Shown here: positions 1 through 6,513 of the stretch, piece by piece | Layout of the letters: each line of letters starts with the position of its first letter | How positions within the stretch are numbered: the stretch's first letter is position 1 | Origin: Promethearchaeota archaeon | Lineage (GTDB): Archaea > Asgardarchaeota > Lokiarchaeia > Sigynarchaeales > SOKP01 | NCBI GenBank assembly: GCA_019057975.1 | Contig: JAHLWJ010000098.1 | Coordinates: forward strand, 1-14,495 | Reading direction: 5' to 3' | Length of the DNA stretch: 14,495 bases | Program-made: the position numbers and the translations under genes | The notes under the pieces: model-generated | Told to the model about the DNA's origin: nothing | The model's input: only the letters and a program-made list of their open reading frames with translations | The model's database searches: none

Positions 1-404
1 CTCCTGATCTACAATATCCTGTGTGGTTGATGGGTATGAGAGCAGCCATGGAATACATGTTAACTGGGGCCTCTCTTAGTGGGAAAGAAGCAGCACGAGT
101 AGGTTTTGCCAATAGATCCTTTCCTGCTGAAGATTTAGAAGAAAAAGTACTAGAAATGGCTAGAAGCGTCGCTAATATTCCACCTGATCTACAAATCCTT
201 AACAAAAGAAGCGTGCATCAAGCTATGGAGATAATGGGTATTCGGAGTGCAATCCGTGCAGGGCATCCTTATGTTTCTTTAGCACATTATACAAAATCTA
301 ATCAAGAATTCATTCAAAAAATGTATAACGGTGGTGGCTTAAAGAAAGCATTTTCTGATCGAGATGGTAAATGGGGGGATTATCGAACCAAAAAATCAGA
401 GTGA
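1..404 (+). CDS. Crotonase-fold enzyme (enoyl-CoA hydratase/isomerase), C-terminal part only
   Basis: The reading frame is already open at base 3 and runs to TGA at 402-404, so the gene is cut by the window edge; the GTG at 21 is an internal codon, not a start. About 133 residues are visible. The segment with RAAMEYMLTGASLSGKEAAR followed by GFANRSFP matches the crotonase region just after the second catalytic glutamate (RAMEL..TG, A..A...G.VN), and PPDLQILNKRSV matches the C-terminal helix. The catalytic glutamates and both oxyanion-hole segments lie outside the window, so activity cannot be judged. The tail ends in SDRDGKWGDYR, an extension seen in larger crotonases, so this is not a close copy of the four crotonases further along. 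It is followed by a T-tract and then, after 82 bases, by the racemase gene on the same strand. Family assignment is secure; substrate is unknown. Confidence 0.85.
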   Translation, partial: PDLQYPVWLMGMRAAMEYMLTGASLSGKEAARVGFANRSFPAEDLEEKVLEMARSVANIPPDLQILNKRSVHQAMEIMGIRSAIRAGHPYVSLAHYTKSNQEFIQKMYNGGGLKKAFSDRDGKWGDYRTKKSE

Positions 405-406
405 TT

Positions 407-438
407 TTAACTCGAGCTTAAATTTTTTTTATTTCTTT
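407..438 (+). terminator. T-tract terminator after the crotonase fragment
   Basis: Directly after the TGA at 404 comes a short near-palindrome around CTCGAG (411-416, flanked by TTAA on both sides) and then a run of eight T (423-430) followed by more T-rich sequence. Archaeal terminators are chiefly T-tracts on the coding strand, which fits. The call rests on composition and position only. Confidence 0.4.
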
Positions 439-486
439 CAGAAGTTAAATCATAAATTAAAAATTAACCAAAAAATTTGAATATCT

Positions 487-1710
487 ATGACATTACCTTT
501 AGAGAATATCACGATTTTAGATCTGTCACGTATGCTTCCAGGCCCTTACTGTACAATGATCTTATCCGATCTCGGAGCCAATGTTATTCGTGTAGAAAAT
601 CCGAATGATATGATGAGTAATCTCCCTCCTTTTTTTCAGAAGGATAACTATCGCGAGAGTGCATTTAATGCAGTTCTTATGAGGAACAAGAAATCAATTA
701 CTCTAAATCTGAAATCTGAAGAAGCTAGAAAGATATTTTATGAGCTGGTAAAGAAAGCTGATGTTGTTATGGATACTTTTCGACCGAAAGTTATGGAAAG
801 GCTAAAAATTGATTATAAAACCTTATCAGCTATAAACCCATCAATAATTTGTTGCTCTATGACGGGGTATGGACAAGATGGACCTTATGAGCAAATAGCA
901 GGTCATGATATTAATTACATTGCGGTTGCGGGAGTATTAGATGCCACAAGAGAAAGATATGAATTGGGTAAAGATGATAAAGAACGAAGGCCAATACCAC
1001 CTGGTGTATCAATAGGTGATATCGGTGGGGCATTAGTTTCTGTTATTGGGATACTTGGGGCTCTATTTGAAAGGGAAAATAATCCTGAAAAAAAGGGTCA
1101 ATATGTAGACATCTCAATGACTGATTCAGTATTTTCTTTCAACCCAATAGCAGCTGCAAGTAAGTTTGTAAGAGATTTAAAAGAGAAATCAGAAGAACCA
1201 GAAAAAAGAACGAAAACAGGAGGAGGCTCACCATACTATGCTGCTTATAAAACAAAAGATGATAGATATATAGCTGTTGGGGCTATGGAACCGAAATTCT
1301 GGCAAGGATTGTGTGATGGTTTAGATCGAAAAGACTTGAAGGCTAAAATGTGGGTACAAGGAGGAGAAAAGGAAAAAGTCTTTGAGGAATTAAAAAATGA
1401 ATTTCTTAAGAAGACGCAAGAGGAATGGCTTGAAGTCTTTAAAAATTACGATACGTGTATCTCTCCAGTTAAAAATTATTTTGAGGCCTGTGATGATCCT
1501 CAGATTCAAGCTCGTAATATGATTGTGAAGATGAAGCATCCCATATTCGGTGAAATTCAGAATCTAGCCTCTCCAATCAAAATGTCCAGGACCCCACCTA
1601 CTATACGAAGCCTAGCTCCTAAGACTGGGCAACAGACAGAGGAGATTTTAAAATCGCTTAATTATTCTGAGGAAGAGATTGAAAATTTAAAAAAAAATAA
1701 AGTAATTTAA
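487..1710 (+). CDS. Alpha-methylacyl-CoA racemase-like enzyme (CaiB/BaiF, family III CoA-transferase fold)
   Basis: The 407-residue protein has the CaiB/BaiF N-terminus (LDLSRMLPGPYCTMILSDLG, residues 11-30) and the block RNKKSITLNL (66-75). Several features point to the racemase branch rather than a CoA-transferase. AGHDINY (138-144), the GDIGGA loop (177-182) and VGAMEPKFW (264-272) align with the mycobacterial racemase MCR, so His140, Asp178 and Glu268 correspond to its catalytic His126, Asp156 and Glu241. Family enzymes interconvert (2R)- and (2S)-2-methylacyl-CoA esters, which lets branched chains enter beta-oxidation. Length is normal for the family. The ATG at 487 starts just before the conserved N-terminal strand; no Shine-Dalgarno sequence is visible, and an AT-rich TATA-like stretch at about 453-466 would give a leaderless or very short-leader mRNA. 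Its 3' end converges on the minus-strand crotonase 40 bases away. CoA-transferase activity cannot be excluded. Confidence 0.88.
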   Translation: MTLPLENITILDLSRMLPGPYCTMILSDLGANVIRVENPNDMMSNLPPFFQKDNYRESAFNAVLMRNKKSITLNLKSEEARKIFYELVKKADVVMDTFRPKVMERLKIDYKTLSAINPSIICCSMTGYGQDGPYEQIAGHDINYIAVAGVLDATRERYELGKDDKERRPIPPGVSIGDIGGALVSVIGILGALFERENNPEKKGQYVDISMTDSVFSFNPIAAASKFVRDLKEKSEEPEKRTKTGGGSPYYAAYKTKDDRYIAVGAMEPKFWQGLCDGLDRKDLKAKMWVQGGEKEKVFEELKNEFLKKTQEEWLEVFKNYDTCISPVKNYFEACDDPQIQARNMIVKMKHPIFGEIQNLASPIKMSRTPPTIRSLAPKTGQQTEEILKSLNYSEEEIENLKKNKVI

Positions 1711-1750
1711 TTTTATTACAATCAATTTTATTCTTTGGTAGTTTCCTTAC

Positions 1751-2620
1751 TCATTCCTCTTTTTCTTCAAATATAGCGAATGGATTTTCTTCTTGTTCAT
1801 CAAGCAGTGTATTTGTATTAGCTTCCATTTCACGAGATTGCCCCTCAGCATTTAAGAACATTTTCATTCGTGCCTTTGAAGTGGGCAATGCAACGGACTG
1901 CCCAAATAGGTATTGTTCTTCCAAGAGTGCTGTTTCAAGAGGTAAATCTACTCCTGCCAATACAGATTTTTTTGCTATGGCTATCGATTCAGCGGGAAAT
2001 GATGCAATTCTATAAGCTAAATTTTCAACATAAAGGGTTAATTTATCTGGAGGAAGAGCACGATTTATTAGCCCATAAAGTTCAGCTACTTCTGCAGGGA
2101 AATCATGTCCTCCGAGTACAATTTCCATTGCTCGCCTTCGTCCGACCTCACGAGGAATTCTAATTGTTCCTCCTCCTCCTGGTATAATTCCCACCCCAAT
2201 TTCAGGTTGAGCAAAAACTGCTTTCCCGATTAGTCCAAAAATCATATCGAAGCTTTGAATGAATTCAAATCCTCCACCACGTACTACACCCTCGACTTTA
2301 GCAATCGAAACCTTAGGCATTGTACGATATGTTTCATTGATCATGTGAACTGTACCTTCAATACTTGTTTTTTTTGGAGCTGCTTCATCAGGCATTACCA
2401 CCAATCCTTGGACATCAAAGTGAGCAATAAAAAAATCAGGATCAGCGCTATCAAATACAATAACACGAACTTTATCATCATCCTTAATAGTATTCGCAAG
2501 CATAGCAAATTCCATTATCATTTGCATATTCAAAAGATTCATTGGTGGATTATCAATTGTTACAAATGCAACCCCCCGATCTATTTTCACTTTAAACAAT
2601 TTAAAACCATCATAACTCAT
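1751..2620 (-). CDS. Crotonase-family protein, tandem paralogue 3 (enoyl-CoA hydratase/isomerase-like)
   Basis: 289 residues with the crotonase core: TIDNPPMNLL (21-30), GGGFEF (115-120), FAQPEIGVGIIPGGGG (136-151) and RRRAMEIVLGG (161-171). Both glutamates used for water activation in hydratases are present (Glu119 and Glu140). The first oxyanion-hole loop is unusual: the family FxAGAD is FIAHFD here (64-69), with His67 in place of Gly and Phe68 in place of Ala. By eye about half the residues match the paralogue at 3752-4600, and the three tandem copies share a GQ[ST]RE tail motif (260-264 here). The start is well supported: AAAGGAG lies 8-14 bases upstream of ATG, and the MSY start matches paralogue 1. 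The acidic end (from about 275) is unlike the other two copies. It has its own upstream palindromic element at 2701-2731. It stops with TGA and no homologous sequence follows. Family certain; reaction uncertain (hydratase, isomerase or thioester hydrolase all share this fold). Confidence 0.88.
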   Translation of the reverse strand: MSYDGFKLFKVKIDRGVAFVTIDNPPMNLLNMQMIMEFAMLANTIKDDDKVRVIVFDSADPDFFIAHFDVQGLVVMPDEAAPKKTSIEGTVHMINETYRTMPKVSIAKVEGVVRGGGFEFIQSFDMIFGLIGKAVFAQPEIGVGIIPGGGGTIRIPREVGRRRAMEIVLGGHDFPAEVAELYGLINRALPPDKLTLYVENLAYRIASFPAESIAIAKKSVLAGVDLPLETALLEEQYLFGQSVALPTSKARMKMFLNAEGQSREMEANTNTLLDEQEENPFAIFEEKEE

Positions 2621-2625
2621 TTCTT

Positions 2626-2634
2626 TTTCTCCTT
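2626..2634 (-). promoter_or_regulatory. Shine-Dalgarno site of crotonase paralogue 3
   Basis: On the minus strand the sequence GAAAGGAGAAAAAGAA directly precedes the ATG at 2620. AAAGGAG is a strong match to the 16S rRNA 3' end at normal spacing, and it fixes the start codon. It is the clearest ribosome site among the three tandem crotonases; the other two lack one. Confidence 0.7.
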
Positions 2635-2700
2635 TCAGATTCTAAAGACCATTAATTCTTTAACTATTTAGAAAGATGCTTATTTTATGAACTTAATTTT

Positions 2701-2731
2701 GGTAGAGATCTATATATAGATTTTGAATAAT
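2701..2731 (-). promoter_or_regulatory. Palindromic promoter/operator element, copy 1
   Basis: A perfect 14-bp palindrome ATCTATATATAGAT (2708-2721) is followed on the plus strand by TTTGAATAAT (2722-2731). The same arrangement recurs at 4660-4690 with three mismatches over 31 bases. Read along the genes it controls (minus strand), it contains a TATA-like CTATATATAG about 90-100 bases upstream of the ATG at 2620. A TATA box with an overlapping operator for a dimeric repressor is a reasonable reading; no regulator gene is in the window. Confidence 0.5.
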
Positions 2732-2777
2732 GAATAGTGATTTTAAATTAAAATAAGAGAAAGTAAAAAGAAAAAAA

Positions 2778-3629
2778 TTATAAAATGTCTCCTAAGAGTT
2801 TTTCCAATTCTTCTAATCTCCGCTTTGGACCTAATTCTGCTTCTCGTGTTTGCAAACCTGAATCAAGAGCCTGGTTCATTCTTCCTTTAGAGTCTAACGA
2901 TGCTGCTGCTATAGCAAAAAGACGTCCCTCTTCAAGTAATCCTTCTTTTCTTGGCATTTCTTCAGCCACAACCACAGATCTTTTAACTATAGCAATAGTC
3001 TCAGCTGAAACATATGCTATACTATTAGCTAGAATTTCTACAAAAGGACCAATCTTATCGGCGGGTAGTGCTCTATTAATCCATCCATAACGTTCTGCCA
3101 TTTTTGCTGAATAAGGTAAAAGACCTAGCATGGCTTCTAACGCTCGAGACCTCCCCATTAATCGTGTTAACCAGTGTGTTCCACCTCCCCCTGCTATTAT
3201 TCCTACTGCAGCTTCAGTCTGAGAGAATACTGCTTTACCTATTGCACCAAATCTCATATCCATGGATAGAGCAAATTCATTACCTCCTCCTCCAACAATA
3301 CCTTCGATTTTTGCTATTGTAACTTTCGGCAATGTCCGAAAATCCATAAAATACTTTTTCCAGCCTTGTAATTCTGTGGCGGCTGGTCCAGGTTCCTCTG
3401 GAAAATCAGTTAAAGCAGTAACATCGAAATGTGAAATGAAAATATCTGGATCTGCACTTTGAAAGACAATAACTTTCACATCATCATCTTCTTTGACTTG
3501 ATTGAAAAATCGATCCATATCTTCTAGGAAAGCCATATTAATCAAATTTACGGGAGGATTATCGATTGTAACCCATGCGATTGCATTTTTAATTTCAATT
3601 TTAAATACTTTATAATCTTTATATTCCAT
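2778..3629 (-). CDS. Crotonase-family protein, tandem paralogue 2 (enoyl-CoA hydratase/isomerase-like)
   Basis: 283 residues from the ATG at 3629. That start is chosen because MEYKDYKVFK then aligns residue for residue with the MSY starts of both neighbours; an in-frame ATG at 3641 would add MIKK, and neither has a ribosome site. The crotonase core is present: TIDNPPVNLI (21-30), GGGGNEF (113-119) with Glu118, and FSQTEAAVGIIAGGGG (135-150) with Glu139. Thr138 and Ala146 replace prolines that the family and the sister copies usually have around these positions. The first oxyanion loop reads FISHFD (64-69), again with His67 where crotonases carry Gly. The C-terminus carries the shared LQTREAE motif. 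It lies between paralogues 1 and 3 on the same strand, 157 bases upstream of paralogue 3. It lacks the 31-bp palindromic element, so it may depend on a different promoter or on readthrough from paralogue 1. Product class is certain, substrate is not. Confidence 0.87.
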   Translation of the reverse strand: MEYKDYKVFKIEIKNAIAWVTIDNPPVNLINMAFLEDMDRFFNQVKEDDDVKVIVFQSADPDIFISHFDVTALTDFPEEPGPAATELQGWKKYFMDFRTLPKVTIAKIEGIVGGGGNEFALSMDMRFGAIGKAVFSQTEAAVGIIAGGGGTHWLTRLMGRSRALEAMLGLLPYSAKMAERYGWINRALPADKIGPFVEILANSIAYVSAETIAIVKRSVVVAEEMPRKEGLLEEGRLFAIAAASLDSKGRMNQALDSGLQTREAELGPKRRLEELEKLLGDIL

Positions 3630-3670
3630 TTTTTTGATCATAATTTTTTTAATTGCATTAATATTTCTGA

Positions 3671-3686
3671 CTTATTATCAAATAAG
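3671..3686. repeat. Short inverted repeat upstream of crotonase paralogue 2
   Basis: CTTATT and AATAAG (perfect 6-bp arms) are separated by ATCA, about 40-60 bases upstream of the start of paralogue 2. It may be part of an operator or simply chance in AT-rich DNA. Confidence 0.3.
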
Positions 3687-3706
3687 AATTTTTTTCTAAA
3701 ATCTCC

Positions 3707-3739
3707 AAAAAAGGAAAAATATAAGGTGTTTTAAACCTT
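3707..3739 (-). terminator. Possible terminator after crotonase paralogue 1
   Basis: On the minus strand, just past the TAA at 3752, a 5-bp stem (AAGGT/ACCTT, 3735-3739 with 3723-3727) is followed by a T-rich run (3719 down to 3707). If functional, it would separate the transcript of paralogue 1 from that of paralogue 2. The stem is weak; the T-run is the stronger evidence. Confidence 0.35.
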
Positions 3740-3751
3740 TCAGTGAAAAAA

Positions 3752-4600
3752 TTATTTTTTCTCGAGCCTATCTGTAAGTTCTTCTACCCATTTTGAGACT
3801 GTGAGTTCTCCTTCACGCGTTTGACCACCTATTTCAAGGAATAAACTCATTCTCTCCTTTGCTTCGGGTGAAACACATGTTAGATTGAACAAATGAGTTT
3901 CTTCTAATAAACCTTCCACAACAGGTTTTTCTAGGGCTAACAATACAGCTTTCTTTGCAGCAGCTATTGTGTCTGCTGGATATGATGCAATTCGATAAGC
4001 AAGTTCTTCAACAAACAGTGTTATTTCTTCTGGTGGAAGAGCACGATTAATGTACCCATATCTTTCAGCTAATAAAGCGGGAAAATCTGAACCACTTAAT
4101 ACTATTTCCATAGCACGGGATCTTCCTATTAAGCGAGGAAGTCTCTGAGTTCCTCCTCCTCCTGGGATAATACCTAAAGGTATTTCTAACTGACTTAAAA
4201 TTGCCTTTCCAATAGCTCCAAATCTCATATCAAGTGACAAGACAAATTCACTTCCTCCACCCCTTACTCGCCCTTCAATTTTTGCGATTGATATCTTTGG
4301 CATAGTACGATATGTCTCTTGCATTTGATGACCGAAATGTAATTCAGTAGGTTTTGGTGGTGCTTTATCTGGATATTGTAAAAGGAGGTTTACATCATAA
4401 TGACAAATAAAATAATCAGGATCTGCGCTGTCAAATACAATTACTTTCACATTGTCATCATTAGACACTTCATCTGCCAGTTTACCGAATTCCCCATAGA
4501 GCTGATTATTTAATAAATTGATGGGTGGATTGTCAATGGTGGCAAAAAGAACTCCTTGATCAACTCGAATCTTGAGAAGCTTATAACCTTTATATGACAT
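3752..4600 (-). CDS. Crotonase-family protein, tandem paralogue 1 (enoyl-CoA hydratase/isomerase-like)
   Basis: 282 residues. The core is the most canonical of the tandem trio: TIDNPPINLL (21-30), RGGGSEFVLSLD (113-124) with Glu118, LSQLEIPLGIIPGGGGTQRL (135-154) with Glu139, and GRSRAMEIVLSG (159-170). The first oxyanion loop is FICHYD (64-69), so His67 and Tyr68 replace the usual Gly-Ala; His67 is shared by all three copies. A GQTRE motif (259-263) sits in the C-terminal helical region. The start ATG at 4600 aligns with the MSY start of paralogue 3; only a weak AAGTGA lies upstream. The gene is preceded by the 31-bp palindromic element at 4660-4690 and lies 129 bases downstream of the thiolase gene, so it can be transcribed from its own promoter or with the thiolase. 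Crotonase family is certain; whether it is a hydratase is inferred from the two glutamates. Confidence 0.88.
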   Translation of the reverse strand: MSYKGYKLLKIRVDQGVLFATIDNPPINLLNNQLYGEFGKLADEVSNDDNVKVIVFDSADPDYFICHYDVNLLLQYPDKAPPKPTELHFGHQMQETYRTMPKISIAKIEGRVRGGGSEFVLSLDMRFGAIGKAILSQLEIPLGIIPGGGGTQRLPRLIGRSRAMEIVLSGSDFPALLAERYGYINRALPPEEITLFVEELAYRIASYPADTIAAAKKAVLLALEKPVVEGLLEETHLFNLTCVSPEAKERMSLFLEIGGQTREGELTVSKWVEELTDRLEKK

Positions 4601-4659
4601 TTCAAATTTTCACTTTAATTTTTAACTTTTTAAATCTATTTTATTTAGAGATAAAATTA

Positions 4660-4690
4660 GATAGAAATCTATTTATAGATTTTGAATAAT
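4660..4690 (-). promoter_or_regulatory. Palindromic promoter/operator element, copy 2
   Basis: ATCTATTTATAGAT (4667-4680) followed by TTTGAATAAT (4681-4690) matches copy 1 at 2701-2731. The preceding seven bases (GATAGAA against GGTAGAG) extend the similarity to 31 bases with three mismatches in all. It lies about 60 bases upstream of the start at 4600 and includes a TATA-like CTATAAATAG on the minus strand. The single mismatch in the palindrome is its central base pair, as expected if half-sites rather than the centre are selected. Confidence 0.5.
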
Positions 4691-4729
4691 AAGAAAACGA
4701 ATATCAATAATAAAAGAAAAATAGTAAAT

Positions 4730-5950
4730 TTAAAGATTTCTTGAAAAGACATGCATTACATTAGTGAATCCTAAACCAGGTTGTCCTAATGTATGTTGGA
4801 GACCAAGATCAAGGTGTTTATCTGGAACTTGGCGTTTTGCGACTTCCTTATCTTTGGTCATTTGCCAAAATATTTCAGCGATTTGTCGGGCTCCTGTTGC
4901 TCCAAGTGGATGACCGACCGATAATAATCCACCACTAGGATTAATTGGCAGATCACCGTCAATCTCTACGACACCGTCATTTATCATAGCTGGACCTTCA
5001 CCTTTTTTACAGAAACCGAAATCTTCATAATGAACAAGCTCTGAAACTGAAAAACAGTCATGACATTCAACAAATCCTCTATCATAGAAGTCTTTTGGTT
5101 CAACCTTTGCCATTTTATATACTTGTTGTGCAGTTAAATAATCAGTGACTATTCCTGGTCCATACCAACCGCCAGTCTCTTGATAAAAGCGTCTTTCATT
5201 TGCACCTCCCATATTACTTCCCATAGCACTCCCTTTAACCCATATGGGAGTATCTATGTGATGTTTTTTGACAAAATCCTCGCTCATAAGAACCACAGCA
5301 GCAGCCCCATCTGTACGGGGACAGCATTGCGATCTTGTTAGTGGATCATTAATCATTACATCATCTAAAACCTCGTCTAGAGTCATATGGTTTTGAAATT
5401 CTGCTTTGCGATTCTTGGAACCATTTCTTCTACTTTTCACCACTATATTTGCAAAATCTTCTTTTGTCGAACCATACTCTTTCATATGCATTCTTCCCAT
5501 AAATGCAAAACCTGCAGGCATACCGCCACCACCGCCACCTGGCATTGGAGAACCATGGCTAAAGGCTTTTGCTTCAATTTGGAATCTTGTTCCACCTCCA
5601 ACCATACCCATAGATACATTTTTCATCTTTTCGATCCCCATGGCCATTACACAGTCACTCATTCCTGAAGCTATATCCATAAAAGCTAATCGGAACGCAT
5701 TGGAACCAGATGAGCATGCATTTACTACTCTGGTAATTGGAATTCCTATCATCCCCGCTTCGCTCATGATCTCATGACCAACTCCAACCCCGCCACAAGT
5801 ACCATAATAACAACTTTCGACTAGTTTACGATCAATTCCTGCATTTTCAATAGCATCATTTACAGCAGGTCTTCCAATTTCTTGATACAAAAGTGCATCG
5901 AGTCTTCCAAAAGGAGACATTCCTGCACCGACTACTGCTACATTTTTCAT
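4730..5950 (-). CDS. SCP-x-type thiolase (acetyl-/propionyl-CoA C-acyltransferase)
   Basis: 406 residues aligning over the whole length with the thiolase domain of sterol carrier protein X, without the C-terminal SCP2 lipid-binding domain. The nucleophile is Cys79 in VVNACSSGSNAF (75-86). SQCCPRTDGAAAVVL (207-221), ECHDCFSVSEL (295-305, His297) and GGLLSVGHPLGATGA (340-354, His347) are signature blocks. Near the C-terminus QHTLGQPG (385-392) has His386 where classical thiolases have the second catalytic Cys, as in SCP-x. The enzyme should cleave 3-ketoacyl-CoA with CoA, including 2-methyl-3-keto substrates in this branch. Presence of Cys79 argues against the cysteine-less aldolase (Ltp2-like) branch. 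A run of six glycines (138-143) lies in the lid region. The start lies 4 bases after the stop of the DUF35 gene, and AGAGGA inside that gene's last codons is its ribosome site, so the two are translationally coupled. Confidence 0.92.
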   Translation of the reverse strand: MKNVAVVGAGMSPFGRLDALLYQEIGRPAVNDAIENAGIDRKLVESCYYGTCGGVGVGHEIMSEAGMIGIPITRVVNACSSGSNAFRLAFMDIASGMSDCVMAMGIEKMKNVSMGMVGGGTRFQIEAKAFSHGSPMPGGGGGGMPAGFAFMGRMHMKEYGSTKEDFANIVVKSRRNGSKNRKAEFQNHMTLDEVLDDVMINDPLTRSQCCPRTDGAAAVVLMSEDFVKKHHIDTPIWVKGSAMGSNMGGANERRFYQETGGWYGPGIVTDYLTAQQVYKMAKVEPKDFYDRGFVECHDCFSVSELVHYEDFGFCKKGEGPAMINDGVVEIDGDLPINPSGGLLSVGHPLGATGARQIAEIFWQMTKDKEVAKRQVPDKHLDLGLQHTLGQPGLGFTNVMHVFSRNL

Positions 5951-5954
5951 TTTT

Positions 5955-6341
5955 CTAATCCTCTACTTTTTTAAATATATTATACTGGTCATTTGGGACT
6001 AATTCTACTTTATCCCCAATTTTTAAATCATCAATACCTTCAACCTGAAATGTTCCACTTACTCCAATGGAATCTTTCCCATCCGCGGTATATAGTCTTG
6101 CAGATCCAAAAATTCGTTGCTTATCCGTAGCCTTCTTTTTGTAAGTTGACGAAAATGTTATAACCTCGCCTTTAGGTTCAAATAATATAGGAGAAAAATC
6201 TGTACCTTGGCATCTATTGCAATAAGTTCTTTGTGGATATCTAATATTCCCACATGTATTACACTTTATCGCGTTAATCTTATTATCAACTCGAGCGGGT
6301 GCTTTTACACGTGTAATTAGACTATCTTGAATACTTTTCAT
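5955..6341 (-). CDS. DUF35 protein: zinc ribbon plus OB-fold, thiolase partner
   Basis: 128 residues. A rubredoxin-like zinc ribbon is seen at CNTC (27-30) and CNRC (41-44), preceded by a basic helix (1-25). The rest (about 55-128) is a beta-rich OB-fold with the typical GEVITFSSTYKK (58-69). DUF35 proteins form complexes with thiolases in archaea, where they bridge thiolase and HMG-CoA synthase, and with SCP-x-like thiolases or aldolases in actinobacterial steroid breakdown, and are thought to shuttle or bind acyl-CoA. Here no HMG-CoA synthase is nearby and the partner is the SCP-x-type thiolase immediately downstream. The ATG at 6341 has AAAGGAA upstream at acceptable spacing. It ends with TAG. 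Likely a cytosolic, non-catalytic subunit. Confidence 0.88.
   Translation of the reverse strand: MKSIQDSLITRVKAPARVDNKINAIKCNTCGNIRYPQRTYCNRCQGTDFSPILFEPKGEVITFSSTYKKKATDKQRIFGSARLYTADGKDSIGVSGTFQVEGIDDLKIGDKVELVPNDQYNIFKKVED
5957..5968 (-). promoter_or_regulatory. Internal ribosome site coupling DUF35 to thiolase
   Basis: On the minus strand GTAGAGGATTAG spans the last codons and stop of the DUF35 gene, and AGAGGA sits about 10 bases before the thiolase ATG at 5950. The placement implies coupled translation and matched stoichiometry of the two proteins. Confidence 0.55.
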
Positions 6342-6462
6342 AGTAATTTCCTTTAATTTAATTCTATTCTAGTATATGTGTTGTTAATTCAAAAAATTTT
6401 CTAATATATTTCATTTGGAAAAAACTGTAGAACTTATAAAATTTTCAATTTTCATTTAAATA

Positions 6463-6513
6463 CTATTTATCTTTGTACTTTGGGCGCCTTTGTTCATGTA
6501 AAGATGTTATTCA
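6463..6513 (-). other. In-frame TGA followed by the conserved C-terminal tail of the enoyl-CoA hydratase
   Basis: After the TGA at 6513-6511 the same frame continues for 15 sense codons, ITSLHEQRRPKYKDK, to TAG at 6465-6463. This is the standard crotonase C-terminus (consensus EG..AF.EKR.P.F.GK): the residues before the stop are SSEDYIE, and TGA stands exactly at the conserved Gly. GGA to TGA is a single base change. The full-length protein would be 280 residues, the usual crotonase length. Explanations are a recent nonsense mutation, a base-call error, or translational readthrough. TGA ends the crotonases at 404 and 1751 normally, so genome-wide TGA reassignment is unlikely. Confidence 0.8.

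Noticed and set aside
487..1710. Formyl-CoA or carnitine CoA-transferase identity for the CaiB-like protein
   Set aside because: The GHDINY, GDIGG and GAMEP segments with His140, Asp178 and Glu268 match the racemase branch much better than the transferase branch.
2255..2671. Plus-strand open frame of 138 codons across the crotonase paralogue 3 start
   Set aside because: Antisense shadow: its residues match no family, it is rich in His/Ile/Asn as expected from an antisense AT-rich gene, and the minus-strand gene is certain.
5387..5777. Two overlapping plus-strand frames within the thiolase gene
   Set aside because: Both are antisense to highly conserved thiolase motifs; their composition mirrors the reverse complement of the glycine-rich loop.
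4730..5950. Ltp2-type aldolase identity for the thiolase
   Set aside because: The nucleophilic Cys79 and both catalytic histidines are present, which fits a true SCP-x-type thiolase.
6463..6513. Selenocysteine at the TGA of the enoyl-CoA hydratase
   Set aside because: The position is a conserved structural glycine, not a catalytic cysteine, and the AT-rich sequence after the TAG shows no stable SECIS-like stem.
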